Below are positions 27,425 to 35,825 of a stretch of 54,510 nt of DNA, in pieces. Source of the stretch: Ilumatobacteraceae bacterium (GTDB lineage: Bacteria; Actinomycetota; Acidimicrobiia; Acidimicrobiales; Ilumatobacteraceae). Under the pieces are notes generated by a model. That model worked only from the letters and a program-made list of their open reading frames with translations. It was not told the DNA's origin and ran no database searches. The DNA is taken from the NCBI GenBank assembly GCA_009691255.1, contig SHUT01000010.1, positions 1 to 54,510 of the forward strand. Reading direction: 5' to 3'. The stretch's first letter is position 1, and the number at the start of each line of letters is the position of its first letter. Made by a program: the position numbers and the translations under genes.

Positions 27425-29710
27425 ATGGGTGGAAGCATTCTTGGTAACCGAGTTCTTCGCAAAGAAGATCCTAAATTTTTGACAGAAGGTGGCAAGTACG
27501 TTGACGACCTTCTTACCGAACCAATGCTTGCAGGCGCACTTCATGTGACATACGCGCGAAGCACGGTGGCTCACGGCAACATCACTTCAATCGACATAAC
27601 AGATGCAAAGGCAATGCCTGGCGTCGTTGCCGTGTTCACCGGAGTAGACCTTGATCTACAACAAGTTCCATCTGCATTCAACCCTGCGGCCACACGCACT
27701 CTTCTTGCAACTGACAAAGTTCGCTATGTCGGCGAACCAGTTGTTGCCATTGTGAGTCAAACACGCGAACAAGGCGAAGATGCGTCAGAAACAGTCATTA
27801 TTGATTACGACGTGTTGCCTGCGCTTATTGATCTTGAAATCGCGATGGCCAGCGATCTTCATTTATACGAAGCATGCGGAAGCAATGTTGTATTCGACAC
27901 GATGGTTCTGGGTCTTCCTGATAACACCGGTGATGCATATTTTGCTGATTGCGAAGTAGTTGTCAAGGGTCGTTTTATGAATCAACGTGTTGCTCCGTGC
28001 CCACTTGAAGTTCGTGGCGCTGCTGCTTCTTGGGGCGACAATGGTCGTCTTACTCAATGGCTCTCAACGCAACACGCCCAGGGTTCTGTTGCGCCAATTG
28101 CTGCTGCTAACGGGGTTGAAGAATCGATGGTTCAGATTAAGACTCCTGATGTTGGTGGCGGATTCGGAGCCAAGATCGGTGCATACCCTGAAGAGTTGTT
28201 ACTTGGCCCCATTGCTAAGCGCGTTGGTAAGCCTGTTCGTTGGCGCGAAACCCGAACTGAATCGATGATGGCACTTGGCCATGGTCGCGCGCAGTTGCAA
28301 TATGTAACTATGGGCGGCAATCGTTCTGGAAAAGTCACGCATTATCAGTTGTGGGCAATCCAAGACTCCGGTGCATGGGTTGACATGGGAACCATCTTGG
28401 CTCCGTTCATGACTCGACCAATGTCATCTGGCGTTTACAATATTCCAAATATCGAATGCCGCACGACTTCGGTTGTTACTAACACCACGCCAATCGTTGC
28501 ATATCGCGGCGCAGGTCGTCCCGAGGCAACTGCTGCTATCGAGCGAGCGATGGACATGTTCGCGGCGCAGATTGGTATGGACCCAGTAGAGGTTCGTCGA
28601 ATTAATCTCATTCCCAAGTTTCTCGAGCCACACACGACTGTTGTTGGCCAGACATACGACGTCGGCGACTACGAAACATCGCTCAACAAAGCCCTCGCTG
28701 CGTCGGACTATGCCGGATGGCGCACGAAACAAAAAGCTGCTCGTGCTAGTGGTGCTGCCAAGCAGCTCGGCATTGGCGTCAGCGTTTACGTCGAAATCAC
28801 TGGTGGCGTCGGCAACGGCGAGTCGGCAAAAGTGGAGATTCTTGACAACGGACACGCTCTTATTTACACGGGTACATCACCACACGGCCAAGGCCATGCC
28901 ACGGCGTGGGCGATGTTGGCGAGTGAGCAAACCGGAATCCCAATCGAAAACATCGAACTTGTTTGGGGCGACACAGACCTTGTGCCAGTTGGTACCGGAA
29001 CAATGGGTTCGCGCTCATTGCAGCAAGGTGGTAACGCGGTATTTGCGGTGTCAGCAGAACTAGTCAATAAAGCCAAAGCAGTTGCTGCAAGATTGCTTGA
29101 AGCAAGCGAAGCAGACATTGTCCTTGATAAGGACGCTGCTACATTTCATGTTGCTGGTACTCCAGCCTTGACAAAAACTTGGTCTGACCTAGCGCAAGCC
29201 GAAAAATCAACAGGTGGACTCTCCCACTCAGATGTCATTGGCGTTACGGGCGCGACATTTCCATTCGGAGCACACGTTGCAATTGTTGAAGTCGACACAG
29301 AGACTGGCAAAGTCACGCACTTGCACCATTTTGCGTGCGACGACGCAGGAAGAGTTTTGAATCCAATGTTGCTTGAAGGACAAATTCATGGCGGAGTTGC
29401 TCAAGGAACTGCGCAAGCACTTCTTGAAGAAGTTGTCTACGATGCCGACGGAAACCCCAGGACATCCAACTTGGCGGACTATGCGTTCATCTCTGCGGCC
29501 GAACTTCCCAGCATCAATGTCATTCACATGGAAACACCAACTCCGCTGAACCTGCTCGGAGCAAAAGGCATTGGCGAATCAGGCACAATTGGGTCCACCC
29601 CTGCAGTGCAATCGGCCGTCATTGACGCCGTCTCTCATCTGGGCGTTCGTCACATCGAGATGCCAACCACTCCTCAGCGAGTGTGGCAAGCAATTGCCGC
29701 AGCCAACTAA
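27425..29710 (+). CDS. coxL: Molybdopterin-binding large subunit, CoxL form II / xanthine dehydrogenase family
   Basis: The 761-residue catalytic subunit of a molybdenum hydroxylase. It begins MGGSILGNRVLRKEDPKFL and has GGGFGAK, the active-site loop AYRGAGR near residues 358-364, and the C-terminal GIGESG with the presumed catalytic Glu718. AYRGAGR marks form II CoxL-like enzymes; true CO dehydrogenase (form I) has AYxCSFR, so CO oxidation should not be assumed. The ATG at 27425 has GGGGG 6 nt upstream; an earlier in-frame ATG (27389) lacks this. It is separated from its partners coxS and coxM by an ABC transporter. Likely reactions are oxidative hydroxylation of an aldehyde, purine or N-heterocycle. 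Confidence 0.93.
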   Translation: MGGSILGNRVLRKEDPKFLTEGGKYVDDLLTEPMLAGALHVTYARSTVAHGNITSIDITDAKAMPGVVAVFTGVDLDLQQVPSAFNPAATRTLLATDKVRYVGEPVVAIVSQTREQGEDASETVIIDYDVLPALIDLEIAMASDLHLYEACGSNVVFDTMVLGLPDNTGDAYFADCEVVVKGRFMNQRVAPCPLEVRGAAASWGDNGRLTQWLSTQHAQGSVAPIAAANGVEESMVQIKTPDVGGGFGAKIGAYPEELLLGPIAKRVGKPVRWRETRTESMMALGHGRAQLQYVTMGGNRSGKVTHYQLWAIQDSGAWVDMGTILAPFMTRPMSSGVYNIPNIECRTTSVVTNTTPIVAYRGAGRPEATAAIERAMDMFAAQIGMDPVEVRRINLIPKFLEPHTTVVGQTYDVGDYETSLNKALAASDYAGWRTKQKAARASGAAKQLGIGVSVYVEITGGVGNGESAKVEILDNGHALIYTGTSPHGQGHATAWAMLASEQTGIPIENIELVWGDTDLVPVGTGTMGSRSLQQGGNAVFAVSAELVNKAKAVAARLLEASEADIVLDKDAATFHVAGTPALTKTWSDLAQAEKSTGGLSHSDVIGVTGATFPFGAHVAIVEVDTETGKVTHLHHFACDDAGRVLNPMLLEGQIHGGVAQGTAQALLEEVVYDADGNPRTSNLADYAFISAAELPSINVIHMETPTPLNLLGAKGIGESGTIGSTPAVQSAVIDAVSHLGVRHIEMPTTPQRVWQAIAAAN

Positions 29711-29758
29711 CAAAAGTACAACTGCCACACAACGGCAGATAAGTGCGAAACTGTAACC

Positions 29759-30742
29759 ATGACTTCAACTCCAATTCAGGGCGCCCCCATTGTTGTTCAA
29801 AGCCTTGTGCGTCATTTTGGATCAGGAGACAACCTCGTTACCGCTGTTGACGGTGTAGACCTTGTCGTTGAACAGGGAGAAATTTTTGGATTTCTTGGAC
29901 CAAATGGTGCTGGCAAGAGCACCATTGTTCGGATGCTTACTACTCTGCTCAAACCCACAGCAGGCCATGCACTTGTCGCCGGATACGACATAGTGAAGCA
30001 AGCAGATCTGGTGCGACGCAGTATTGGCGTGGCATTGCAAGACTCAGCAATTGATCCGTTGATGACTGGCACCGAGTTGCTTGAACTACAAGCGGTGCTG
30101 TACGGCATCCCACGCGCAAAAATGCACGAGCGTGCCAACACACTGCTTGAGCGAGTCGGGCTCACCGTAGCAGCCGATCGTCGCGTGATCACGTATTCAG
30201 GTGGCATGCGTCGACGTCTTGACCTTGCTTTGTCGTTGATTCATGAACCAACCGTGCTGTTCTTGGACGAACCCACAACCGGACTCGACCCCATGAGTCG
30301 ACTCGCGCTCTGGGAAGAAGTGCGCCGTCTCAACCGCGAAGGAACAACAGTCTTCTTGACAACTCAATATCTAGAAGAAGCTGATCAGCTTGCAGATCGC
30401 GTCGCCATCATCGACCATGGCCGCATCGTGCGACAAGGTGTGCCCAAAGAACTCAAAGCAAAAGTCGGCGCTCCAACACTTGTCATCAATGTCTCAGTAC
30501 ATCAAACAGACCTAGCCAAAAGTGTGCTTGCTCGATTCGGAGACATGCGACCAACTGATGAAGGCAGCGTTGCTGTTGGACTCGTTGCCGGAGCCACAGG
30601 TGTTGCCGAAGTTGTTCGAGCGCTTGACGAAGCACGCATCGATCTTCATCATCTCGAACTGAACGAACCAAGCCTTGACGATGTGTTCGCCGAAGCAACA
30701 GGACACCGCCTTGAGGGCGCCACCCCAACAGAGGCCAAATAG
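29759..30742 (+). CDS. ABC-2 exporter ATP-binding protein (DrrA-like)
   Basis: A 327-residue ABC ATPase. Walker A GPNGAGKST is at about 47-55, the signature is YSGGMRRRLDLALSL and Walker B is VLFLDEPTTGLDPMSR, followed by the H-loop in FLTTQYLEEADQ. The extra C-terminal about 90 residues and the QYLEEAD segment match the daunorubicin-resistance (DrrA) subfamily, which powers export of drugs, lipids or polymers. It is followed by two ABC-2 permeases on the same strand. It sits between coxL and coxS, so it may serve the same physiological process, but the substrate is unknown. Confidence 0.94.
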   Translation: MTSTPIQGAPIVVQSLVRHFGSGDNLVTAVDGVDLVVEQGEIFGFLGPNGAGKSTIVRMLTTLLKPTAGHALVAGYDIVKQADLVRRSIGVALQDSAIDPLMTGTELLELQAVLYGIPRAKMHERANTLLERVGLTVAADRRVITYSGGMRRRLDLALSLIHEPTVLFLDEPTTGLDPMSRLALWEEVRRLNREGTTVFLTTQYLEEADQLADRVAIIDHGRIVRQGVPKELKAKVGAPTLVINVSVHQTDLAKSVLARFGDMRPTDEGSVAVGLVAGATGVAEVVRALDEARIDLHHLELNEPSLDDVFAEATGHRLEGATPTEAK

Positions 30743-30746
30743 TCAG

Positions 30747-31565
30747 ATGACGACTGCAGTCCTTTCAACACCCCCGCGACACACGACGCGCGACAGTCTG
30801 CGCCAAACATTTGCGTTGTCAAAGCGCTCAACTCTAGAAATCTTGCGCCAGCCAGCACTAATCGCCCCTTCGCTTATTTTTCCGTTGTTCTTCGCCGCGC
30901 TCGGCGCAAGTTCATTTGGGCGCGCTGTCGGAAAGCTAGATGGACTCAAAGATGTCTCTTCCTTTCTTGAATTTAGCCTGGCCTCAACTCTTGCCCAAGG
31001 CGTCCTCTTCGGATCGACTACTGGTGGAACAGCTTTAGCGACTGACATCGAGAATGGTTTTATGGATCGACTACTGGCGTCTCCGAGCACTCGTGTCGGA
31101 ATCCTGGTTGGTCGTCTGGCCGGTGGATCAGTATTTGGTGCCCTGCAATCACTCTTTTTCATACTTGCCTTGTATCCATTTGGTGTACGTATTCAAGGCG
31201 GAATAATTGGTGCACTTATCATGGTGCTCAGCGGGGCGCTGATTGCAATGTCTATTGGTGGATTCATGACTGCGATGGCGCTCAAGACTGGTTCATCAGA
31301 GGCTGTACAAGGAGCATTCCCTCTTGTATTTATTAGTTTGTTTTTCTCAAGCGCATTTTTTCCAAGAGAAAGCATGACGGGTGCATACAAAGCGATTGCA
31401 AATTACAACCCTCTTTCTTATTTAGTTGAAGGACTGCGTGTGCTGACCCTGCAAGGGCTCACATCACAAGCCACTGCACAGGCTTTGCTGATCCCAATCG
31501 CTATTGGTGTTGGTTCGATTGCACTCTCATTGCGGCAACTGTCTAAACGATTGGCGCAACAATGA
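30747..31565 (+). CDS. ABC-2 type permease, first subunit
   Basis: A 272-residue integral membrane protein with about six hydrophobic segments and the ABC-2 pattern (ALIAPSLIFPLFFAALGASS, DIENGFMDRLLASPSTRVG near the middle, FFSSAFFPRESMTG and PLSYLVEGLR near the end). The ATG at 30747 lies 4 nt after the ATPase stop, and its stop overlaps the next permease start (ATGA). Together with the other permease it would form the heteromeric channel of a DrrAB-like exporter. Confidence 0.92.
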   Translation: MTTAVLSTPPRHTTRDSLRQTFALSKRSTLEILRQPALIAPSLIFPLFFAALGASSFGRAVGKLDGLKDVSSFLEFSLASTLAQGVLFGSTTGGTALATDIENGFMDRLLASPSTRVGILVGRLAGGSVFGALQSLFFILALYPFGVRIQGGIIGALIMVLSGALIAMSIGGFMTAMALKTGSSEAVQGAFPLVFISLFFSSAFFPRESMTGAYKAIANYNPLSYLVEGLRVLTLQGLTSQATAQALLIPIAIGVGSIALSLRQLSKRLAQQ

Positions 31566-32389
31566 GTACTACTAATCAAAAAATGCTGCCTCTGGAACCA
31601 CCGTCAGCAGGTGGATCTCTCTTTGCTAGTTCCAACATGCTCACTCTTCGAGCTATGCGTGCCATTCAACGTGTACCTGCAACGTTTCTCCCCACGCTCG
31701 CCATGCCAATTTTTCAGGCAGTCGCTTTTGCTGGTACATATTTTGCCATCACAAAGATTCCTGGATTCCCCACAGATCGATCTATCAACTGGTTTCTTTC
31801 GCTCTCTGGATGCATGGGCGGAGCCTTTAGTGGCCTTGGATTGGGCTTCTCGGCAATCCGAGATATTGAGAGTGGTTTCATGGATCGCCTCCGCATGGCA
31901 CCAACTCCACGTGTTGCTCTGTTGCTTGGTCCACTCTTGAGTTCTCTTGTTCGAACCTTCGTTGTTCTAACGACCGTATTGGGAGTCGGTTATATTTTTG
32001 GTGCTCGCCCCACACAAGGGGTCTTGGGAATTTTAATGTTTTATCTTGCTGGATTTGGCTTAGCCATTGTTGCTACTGGCTGGGGTTTGGGACTCGCCTA
32101 TCGTTTTCGAGACATGCGCGGAGCAGCACTGATGCAACTCACTTTATTTTTGGTTTTGTTCACTTCAAGTGCTCAGGCCCCGATGTCCATGATGCAGGGC
32201 TGGTTATTGCATGTCGCCCGCGTGAACCCGGCTACCAATATTTTGCGATTATCTCGCCAGGGCTTCCTCAACCCACCAGTGGGTGGAGTCAGTTGGGAAA
32301 ATACTTGGGGTGGTTTGCTGGCAATCGTGGTGCTTGGCACTCTCACGATGTGGTTTGCCTACACGGGATTGCGTAAACTAGAACAATAG
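31562..32389 (+). CDS. ABC-2 type permease, second subunit
   Basis: A 275-residue paralogue of the preceding permease, with the same AIRDIESGFMDRLRMAPTPRV cytoplasmic motif and about six membrane helices. Low identity elsewhere points to a heterodimer rather than a recent duplicate. The start overlaps the previous stop. After it there is a 90-nt gap with a 15-bp palindrome before coxS. Confidence 0.92.
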   Translation: MSTTNQKMLPLEPPSAGGSLFASSNMLTLRAMRAIQRVPATFLPTLAMPIFQAVAFAGTYFAITKIPGFPTDRSINWFLSLSGCMGGAFSGLGLGFSAIRDIESGFMDRLRMAPTPRVALLLGPLLSSLVRTFVVLTTVLGVGYIFGARPTQGVLGILMFYLAGFGLAIVATGWGLGLAYRFRDMRGAALMQLTLFLVLFTSSAQAPMSMMQGWLLHVARVNPATNILRLSRQGFLNPPVGGVSWENTWGGLLAIVVLGTLTMWFAYTGLRKLEQ

Positions 32390-32445
32390 AAATGGCCTCG
32401 GGGTCGCCTCTGGGAGGCTTCGCTTTGGACTACGGCATCATCAGG

Positions 32446-32460
32446 CTCTACTTTGTAGAG
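32446..32460. promoter_or_regulatory. Perfect palindrome upstream of coxS
   Basis: CTCTAC-TTT-GTAGAG is a perfect inverted repeat ending 19 nt before the GTG start of coxS. It could be an operator or an RNA hairpin near the ribosome-binding site (GAGGGGGAAAC follows). Confidence 0.3.
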
Positions 32461-32479
32461 GCAACCGCGAGGGGGAAAC

Positions 32480-32938
32480 GTGAAAATCAACATCACTGTC
32501 AACGGCAATAATACGCAAGCAGATGTGGAGCCTCGTACGTTGTTGGTCAACTACATACGCGAGCATTTGGGTCTCACTGCTACCAACATTGGTTGCGACA
32601 CTTCAAGTTGTGGTGCGTGTACGGTTCATCTCAACGGAGAGTCCGTAAAAAGTTGCACAGTTCTTGCTGTGCAAGCAGACGGCGCAAGCGTCACCACCGT
32701 TGAGGGTCTTGCAACTAATGGCGTGATGCATCCGATGCAAGAATCATTTATGCAGAACCACGGGCTTCAGTGCGGCTACTGCACACCTGGAATGGTGATG
32801 GCAGCAATCAGTCTCCTAAACGAAAACGCCAATCCCACCGAGCAAGAAGTTCGTATTGGTCTAGAAGGCAACCTTTGTCGTTGCACCGGATACCACAACA
32901 TTGTCCAGTCGGTGCTTGCATGTGCCGGCAAGAAGTAA
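32480..32938 (+). CDS. coxS: 2Fe-2S small subunit of molybdenum hydroxylase
   Basis: A 152-residue iron-sulfur subunit. The plant-ferredoxin-type cluster ligands are Cys39, Cys44, Cys47 and Cys59 ([17 protein letters not shown]). The second cluster domain has Cys98, Cys101, Cys133 and Cys135 ([17 protein letters not shown]). Both are complete, so it should carry electrons from the Mo site to the FAD subunit. The GTG start has GAGGGGG 5-6 nt upstream. It is followed 26 nt later by the FAD subunit. Confidence 0.95.
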   Translation: MKINITVNGNNTQADVEPRTLLVNYIREHLGLTATNIGCDTSSCGACTVHLNGESVKSCTVLAVQADGASVTTVEGLATNGVMHPMQESFMQNHGLQCGYCTPGMVMAAISLLNENANPTEQEVRIGLEGNLCRCTGYHNIVQSVLACAGKK

Positions 32939-32964
32939 ACCTAGAACGCTGACGGAGGAACCAC

Positions 32965-33789
32965 GTGATACCTGCACCATTTGATTACAAGCGCGCATCA
33001 TCTGCGGCTGAAGCAATCAGCCTGATTAGTGAATACGGCCAAGACGCAAAGTTTCTTGCGGGCGGACATAGCCTCTTGCCGCTCATGAAACTGCGCCTGG
33101 CTTCACCAGCAGTGCTCATTGACATTGCTCGCATTACAGACCTGTCTTACATTAAAGATGCCGGAGATCACATCGCCATTGGTGCACTGACGCGTCACCA
33201 CGACGTTGAATACTCAAGTGTTCTTAAACAACATGTTCCGTTGTTGGCACACGCCGCCGGCTTTGTAGGTGACCCCCAAATTCGTCACCGCGGAACAATC
33301 GGTGGGTCAATTGCCCACGCTGATCCGGCAAGTGACTTGCCCGCTACTACATTGGCCTTAGGGGCGACATATGTAGTTCAGGGGCCAAACGGAACTCGCG
33401 AGATTGCTGCTAGCAATTTCTACAAAGGTTTCCTTGAGTCTGACTTAGCCGAGGACGAAATGCTTACCGAGATTCGCATTCCAAAGATGAACGGTGCCGG
33501 ATGGAGTTTCCAGAAATTCAATCGTCGTGCCCAAGACTGGGCAATCGTGGGTGTCGCTGCATGGCGTCGCGGAACAGAATCTGGTGTGGCACTCGTCAAT
33601 ATGGACAGCACGCCAGTACTGGCAACTAGCGTCAGCGCAGCAATTGCTTCTGGCAGTTCAATAGCCGATGCATCACAACAAGCAGCTGCCCAAGCTCATC
33701 CGTCTGACGACAACAATGCAACGGCTCAATACCGTACTCATCTGGCCAAAGTGCTTGTGCGCCGTGCCCTTGAGACTGCCTCTGCCTGA
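32965..33789 (+). CDS. coxM: FAD-binding medium subunit of molybdenum hydroxylase
   Basis: A 274-residue flavoprotein of the CoxM / CutM family. FAD-binding motifs are AGGHSLLPLMKLRL (about residues 32-45) and TIGGSIAHADPASDLP (about 111-126). It accepts electrons from the 2Fe-2S subunit and passes them to the respiratory chain or oxygen. The GTG start has GGAGGAA upstream. Together with coxL and coxS it completes the heterotrimer. Confidence 0.94.
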   Translation: MIPAPFDYKRASSAAEAISLISEYGQDAKFLAGGHSLLPLMKLRLASPAVLIDIARITDLSYIKDAGDHIAIGALTRHHDVEYSSVLKQHVPLLAHAAGFVGDPQIRHRGTIGGSIAHADPASDLPATTLALGATYVVQGPNGTREIAASNFYKGFLESDLAEDEMLTEIRIPKMNGAGWSFQKFNRRAQDWAIVGVAAWRRGTESGVALVNMDSTPVLATSVSAAIASGSSIADASQQAAAQAHPSDDNNATAQYRTHLAKVLVRRALETASA

Positions 33790-33808
33790 TACTGCCCCCG
33801 CTATACCC

Positions 33809-34726
33809 GTGTCACAATCGGGCAAAACTTCTTGGGCTACCGCTCGAAAAATCGCACTAGTTGTCTACGCTCTGGTTTTTTTATGGAGTGCCAGACGCCA
33901 CGGAATCCCAGTTGATCGCTCCGCAGTTATGGCCTGGATACTGGTCGGATTTGTTTGCGGATCTATCGGTAAATCTCGTTCTGACCAGTGGAGGATGATC
34001 GCTGACTGGTCCATTATCGTGGCGCTCTATTTTGCCTACGACTACAGCCGCGGCACTGCAGATCAATTAGGCATGCCAGTACATTTTACGGGGCCTCGAA
34101 ATGCTGATCGAATACTATTTTTTGGCGCTGACCCCAATGTCTGGATACAAAAACATTTCTACGAACCAGACACAGTTCGTTGGTACGACGTCGCAGGGTC
34201 ATTGACTTACATGACTCACTTTATTTTTCCGGTCGCGCCACTCGTAATACTGTGGCTACGCAATCGACATCAATGGCTGATGTATGTGCGTCGACTCAGC
34301 CTCATCATGAGCATTGGCGTAATTTGTTTTGTGCTGTATCCAGCTGCACCACCTTGGATGGCTGCCCAAAAGGGCTACATCGCACCGCTCTCGCGCATTA
34401 CTGGCCGTGGCTGGAATCATCTACATATGCATACTGTGTCAAAAGTATGGGACCGCGGAACCGCTGTGCTCAACGGCGTGGCGGCGATGCCATCGTTGCA
34501 CGCCGCTTTTAGTCTGTTCGCTACCGTCTGGGTCGTGCGAAATAAAGCACGGTGGGTTCAGGCGCTAGGGGCATTGTTCCCGCTTGCAATGTGCCTCACG
34601 CTCACATATTTTGGCGAACACTGGGTTATCGATTGCATCTTGGGATGGTTGCTTGTTCTACTTGCGTGGCGAATCTGCAACCGCTGGGAACAGCGAATTG
34701 CCAGGCACAACTACGAACAAAACTGA
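33809..34726 (+). CDS. PAP2 / inositolphosphotransferase-like membrane protein
   Basis: A membrane protein of 305 residues from the GTG at 33809, with about six hydrophobic segments. The PAP2-type motifs are MPSLHAAFS (about residues 227-235) and YFGEHWVIDCILGW near the end, giving the catalytic His and the final H-x-x-x-D pair. This is the Aur1/Ipt1-like PAP2_3 branch, which handles phospholipid head groups or phosphatidate. Starts upstream inside coxM are open but would overlap by over 100 nt. Its 3' end overlaps the convergent Dabb gene by 16 nt. Confidence 0.82.
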   Translation: MSQSGKTSWATARKIALVVYALVFLWSARRHGIPVDRSAVMAWILVGFVCGSIGKSRSDQWRMIADWSIIVALYFAYDYSRGTADQLGMPVHFTGPRNADRILFFGADPNVWIQKHFYEPDTVRWYDVAGSLTYMTHFIFPVAPLVILWLRNRHQWLMYVRRLSLIMSIGVICFVLYPAAPPWMAAQKGYIAPLSRITGRGWNHLHMHTVSKVWDRGTAVLNGVAAMPSLHAAFSLFATVWVVRNKARWVQALGALFPLAMCLTLTYFGEHWVIDCILGWLLVLLAWRICNRWEQRIARHNYEQN

Positions 34727-35010
34727 ATTGCAGTACGATCGCTGATGTAAGGCTTAAATAGTTCAGCACGCACCGCGTTGTGTTTTGCGTCGGTGTCATA
34801 GATGCGCCAGTCGTCTTCTGTGACAAAAGTAGCAACGATGCCGTAATCGGCGTTGCCACTATGGACGAGTGCTGCATCTGGCCCAAATTCGTACGAGACA
34901 ATCACATGAGCAAGATGTTTATGTAGTTCTTTGAGCCCAATAGCAACGCGCTCAAGATGCCCTGTGGGAAGGTTGTTGGCCCAAGTAAACGCAACGACAT
35001 GATGTATCAC
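34711..35010 (-). CDS. Dabb (stress-responsive A/B barrel) protein
   Basis: A 99-residue dimeric ferredoxin-like barrel protein. Family features are MIHHVVAFTW at the start, a helix LERVAIGLKELHKHL, SYEFGPDAAL, the NADYGIVATFVTEDDWRIYDTDAKHNAV segment and a final strand. Some family members are cyclases or stress proteins; no reaction can be named. It follows the SDR gene by 9 nt on the same strand, so the two form an operon. Confidence 0.88.
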   Translation of the reverse strand: MIHHVVAFTWANNLPTGHLERVAIGLKELHKHLAHVIVSYEFGPDAALVHSGNADYGIVATFVTEDDWRIYDTDAKHNAVRAELFKPYISDRTAIQFCS

Positions 35011-35019
35011 GGCATGGCC

Positions 35020-35766
35020 TTACAGCAATCCGGCATACGAGCCGCCGTCGATATGGAGTTGCACGCCCGTGATGAACTTGGCGTGTTCGCTGCACAAGAA
35101 CGCGGTTACTTCGCCAAAGTCAACAGGGTCTCCCAAGACTCCGGCTGGAATACCCATCGCTGCTCCGTCAGCGTTGGCGCCATACAACTGCGTGCTCCGA
35201 TCAGTTGCATGGATTCCGGGTTGTACAGAGTTCACCGTCACGCCATCACAGGCAATCTCTCTGGCCAATGTTTTTAGAAATCCTGTTACGCCTGCTCGAG
35301 CCGTATTAGACAAAATCAAACTGGGTACTGGCTGACGCACGGCTACTGAGGTGATAGCAGCGATGCGTCCCCATTTGCGCTCACGCATTGCAGGCACAGC
35401 AGCATGACACATCGCCACGACCGAGAGAAGATTTTTTTCGATTGCTCCGATGTACTCATCTTCAGGTGTCGATGAAAACGTGCCAGCGGGTGGTCCGCCA
35501 CCATTGGCGATCAAGATATCTACAGAACCCAACTCAGAAATTGCTTGTTCTACAAATGCACGACCCCCGATGGCTGTAGACACGTCACAAACAAATCCAA
35601 TCGCCCCATGTCCAATCAGCGCCACGGCCGCCTCAACTCGCTCTTGGCTACGAGAACAGATTGCGACCCGCACACCTGCGCGCGCAAGAGATTGCGCCGT
35701 AGCCAACCCAAGCCCTGCTGACGCTGCAGCAACAGCTGCTGTTTTACCGGCGATTCCATAGTCCAT
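35020..35766 (-). CDS. Atypical short-chain dehydrogenase/reductase
   Basis: A 248-residue Rossmann protein. The cofactor loop AAASAGLGLATAQ, the NAG-like ANGGGPP, the TSVAV strand and the C-terminal GGSYAGLL are SDR-like. The catalytic Y-x-x-x-K is missing: the aligned segment reads SLILSNTARAGVTGFLKTLA. This matches a BKR-like SDR branch with an altered tetrad, so normal keto-reduction is doubtful. The ATG at 35766 gives the right N-terminus and has TACAGT 7 nt upstream (leaderless); the frame is open further upstream but overlaps the divergent oxidoreductase. Confidence 0.87.
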   Translation of the reverse strand: MDYGIAGKTAAVAAASAGLGLATAQSLARAGVRVAICSRSQERVEAAVALIGHGAIGFVCDVSTAIGGRAFVEQAISELGSVDILIANGGGPPAGTFSSTPEDEYIGAIEKNLLSVVAMCHAAVPAMRERKWGRIAAITSVAVRQPVPSLILSNTARAGVTGFLKTLAREIACDGVTVNSVQPGIHATDRSTQLYGANADGAAMGIPAGVLGDPVDFGEVTAFLCSEHAKFITGVQLHIDGGSYAGLL

Positions 35767-35773
35767 GCCCGAA

Positions 35774-35779
35774 ACTGTA
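35774..35779 (-). promoter_or_regulatory. Leaderless -10 for the SDR-Dabb operon
   Basis: TACAGT on the minus strand ends 7 nt before the ATG at 35766; no Shine-Dalgarno is present. Confidence 0.4.
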
Positions 35780-35792
35780 GCGAATGATGGGC

Positions 35793-35798
35793 TAATAT
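35793..35798 (+). promoter_or_regulatory. -10 for the FAD oxidoreductase
   Basis: TAATAT lies 27 nt before the ATG at 35826, and GAGGCGG serves as Shine-Dalgarno at 35809-35815. It is back-to-back with the SDR promoter. Confidence 0.4.
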
Positions 35799-35825
35799 AG
35801 AAAAAGACGAGGCGGTGATTTTTCA

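Noticed and set aside
32406-32418. GCCTC-TGG-GAGGC hairpin after the second permease
   Set aside because: A five-pair stem without a T-tract is too weak to call a terminator.
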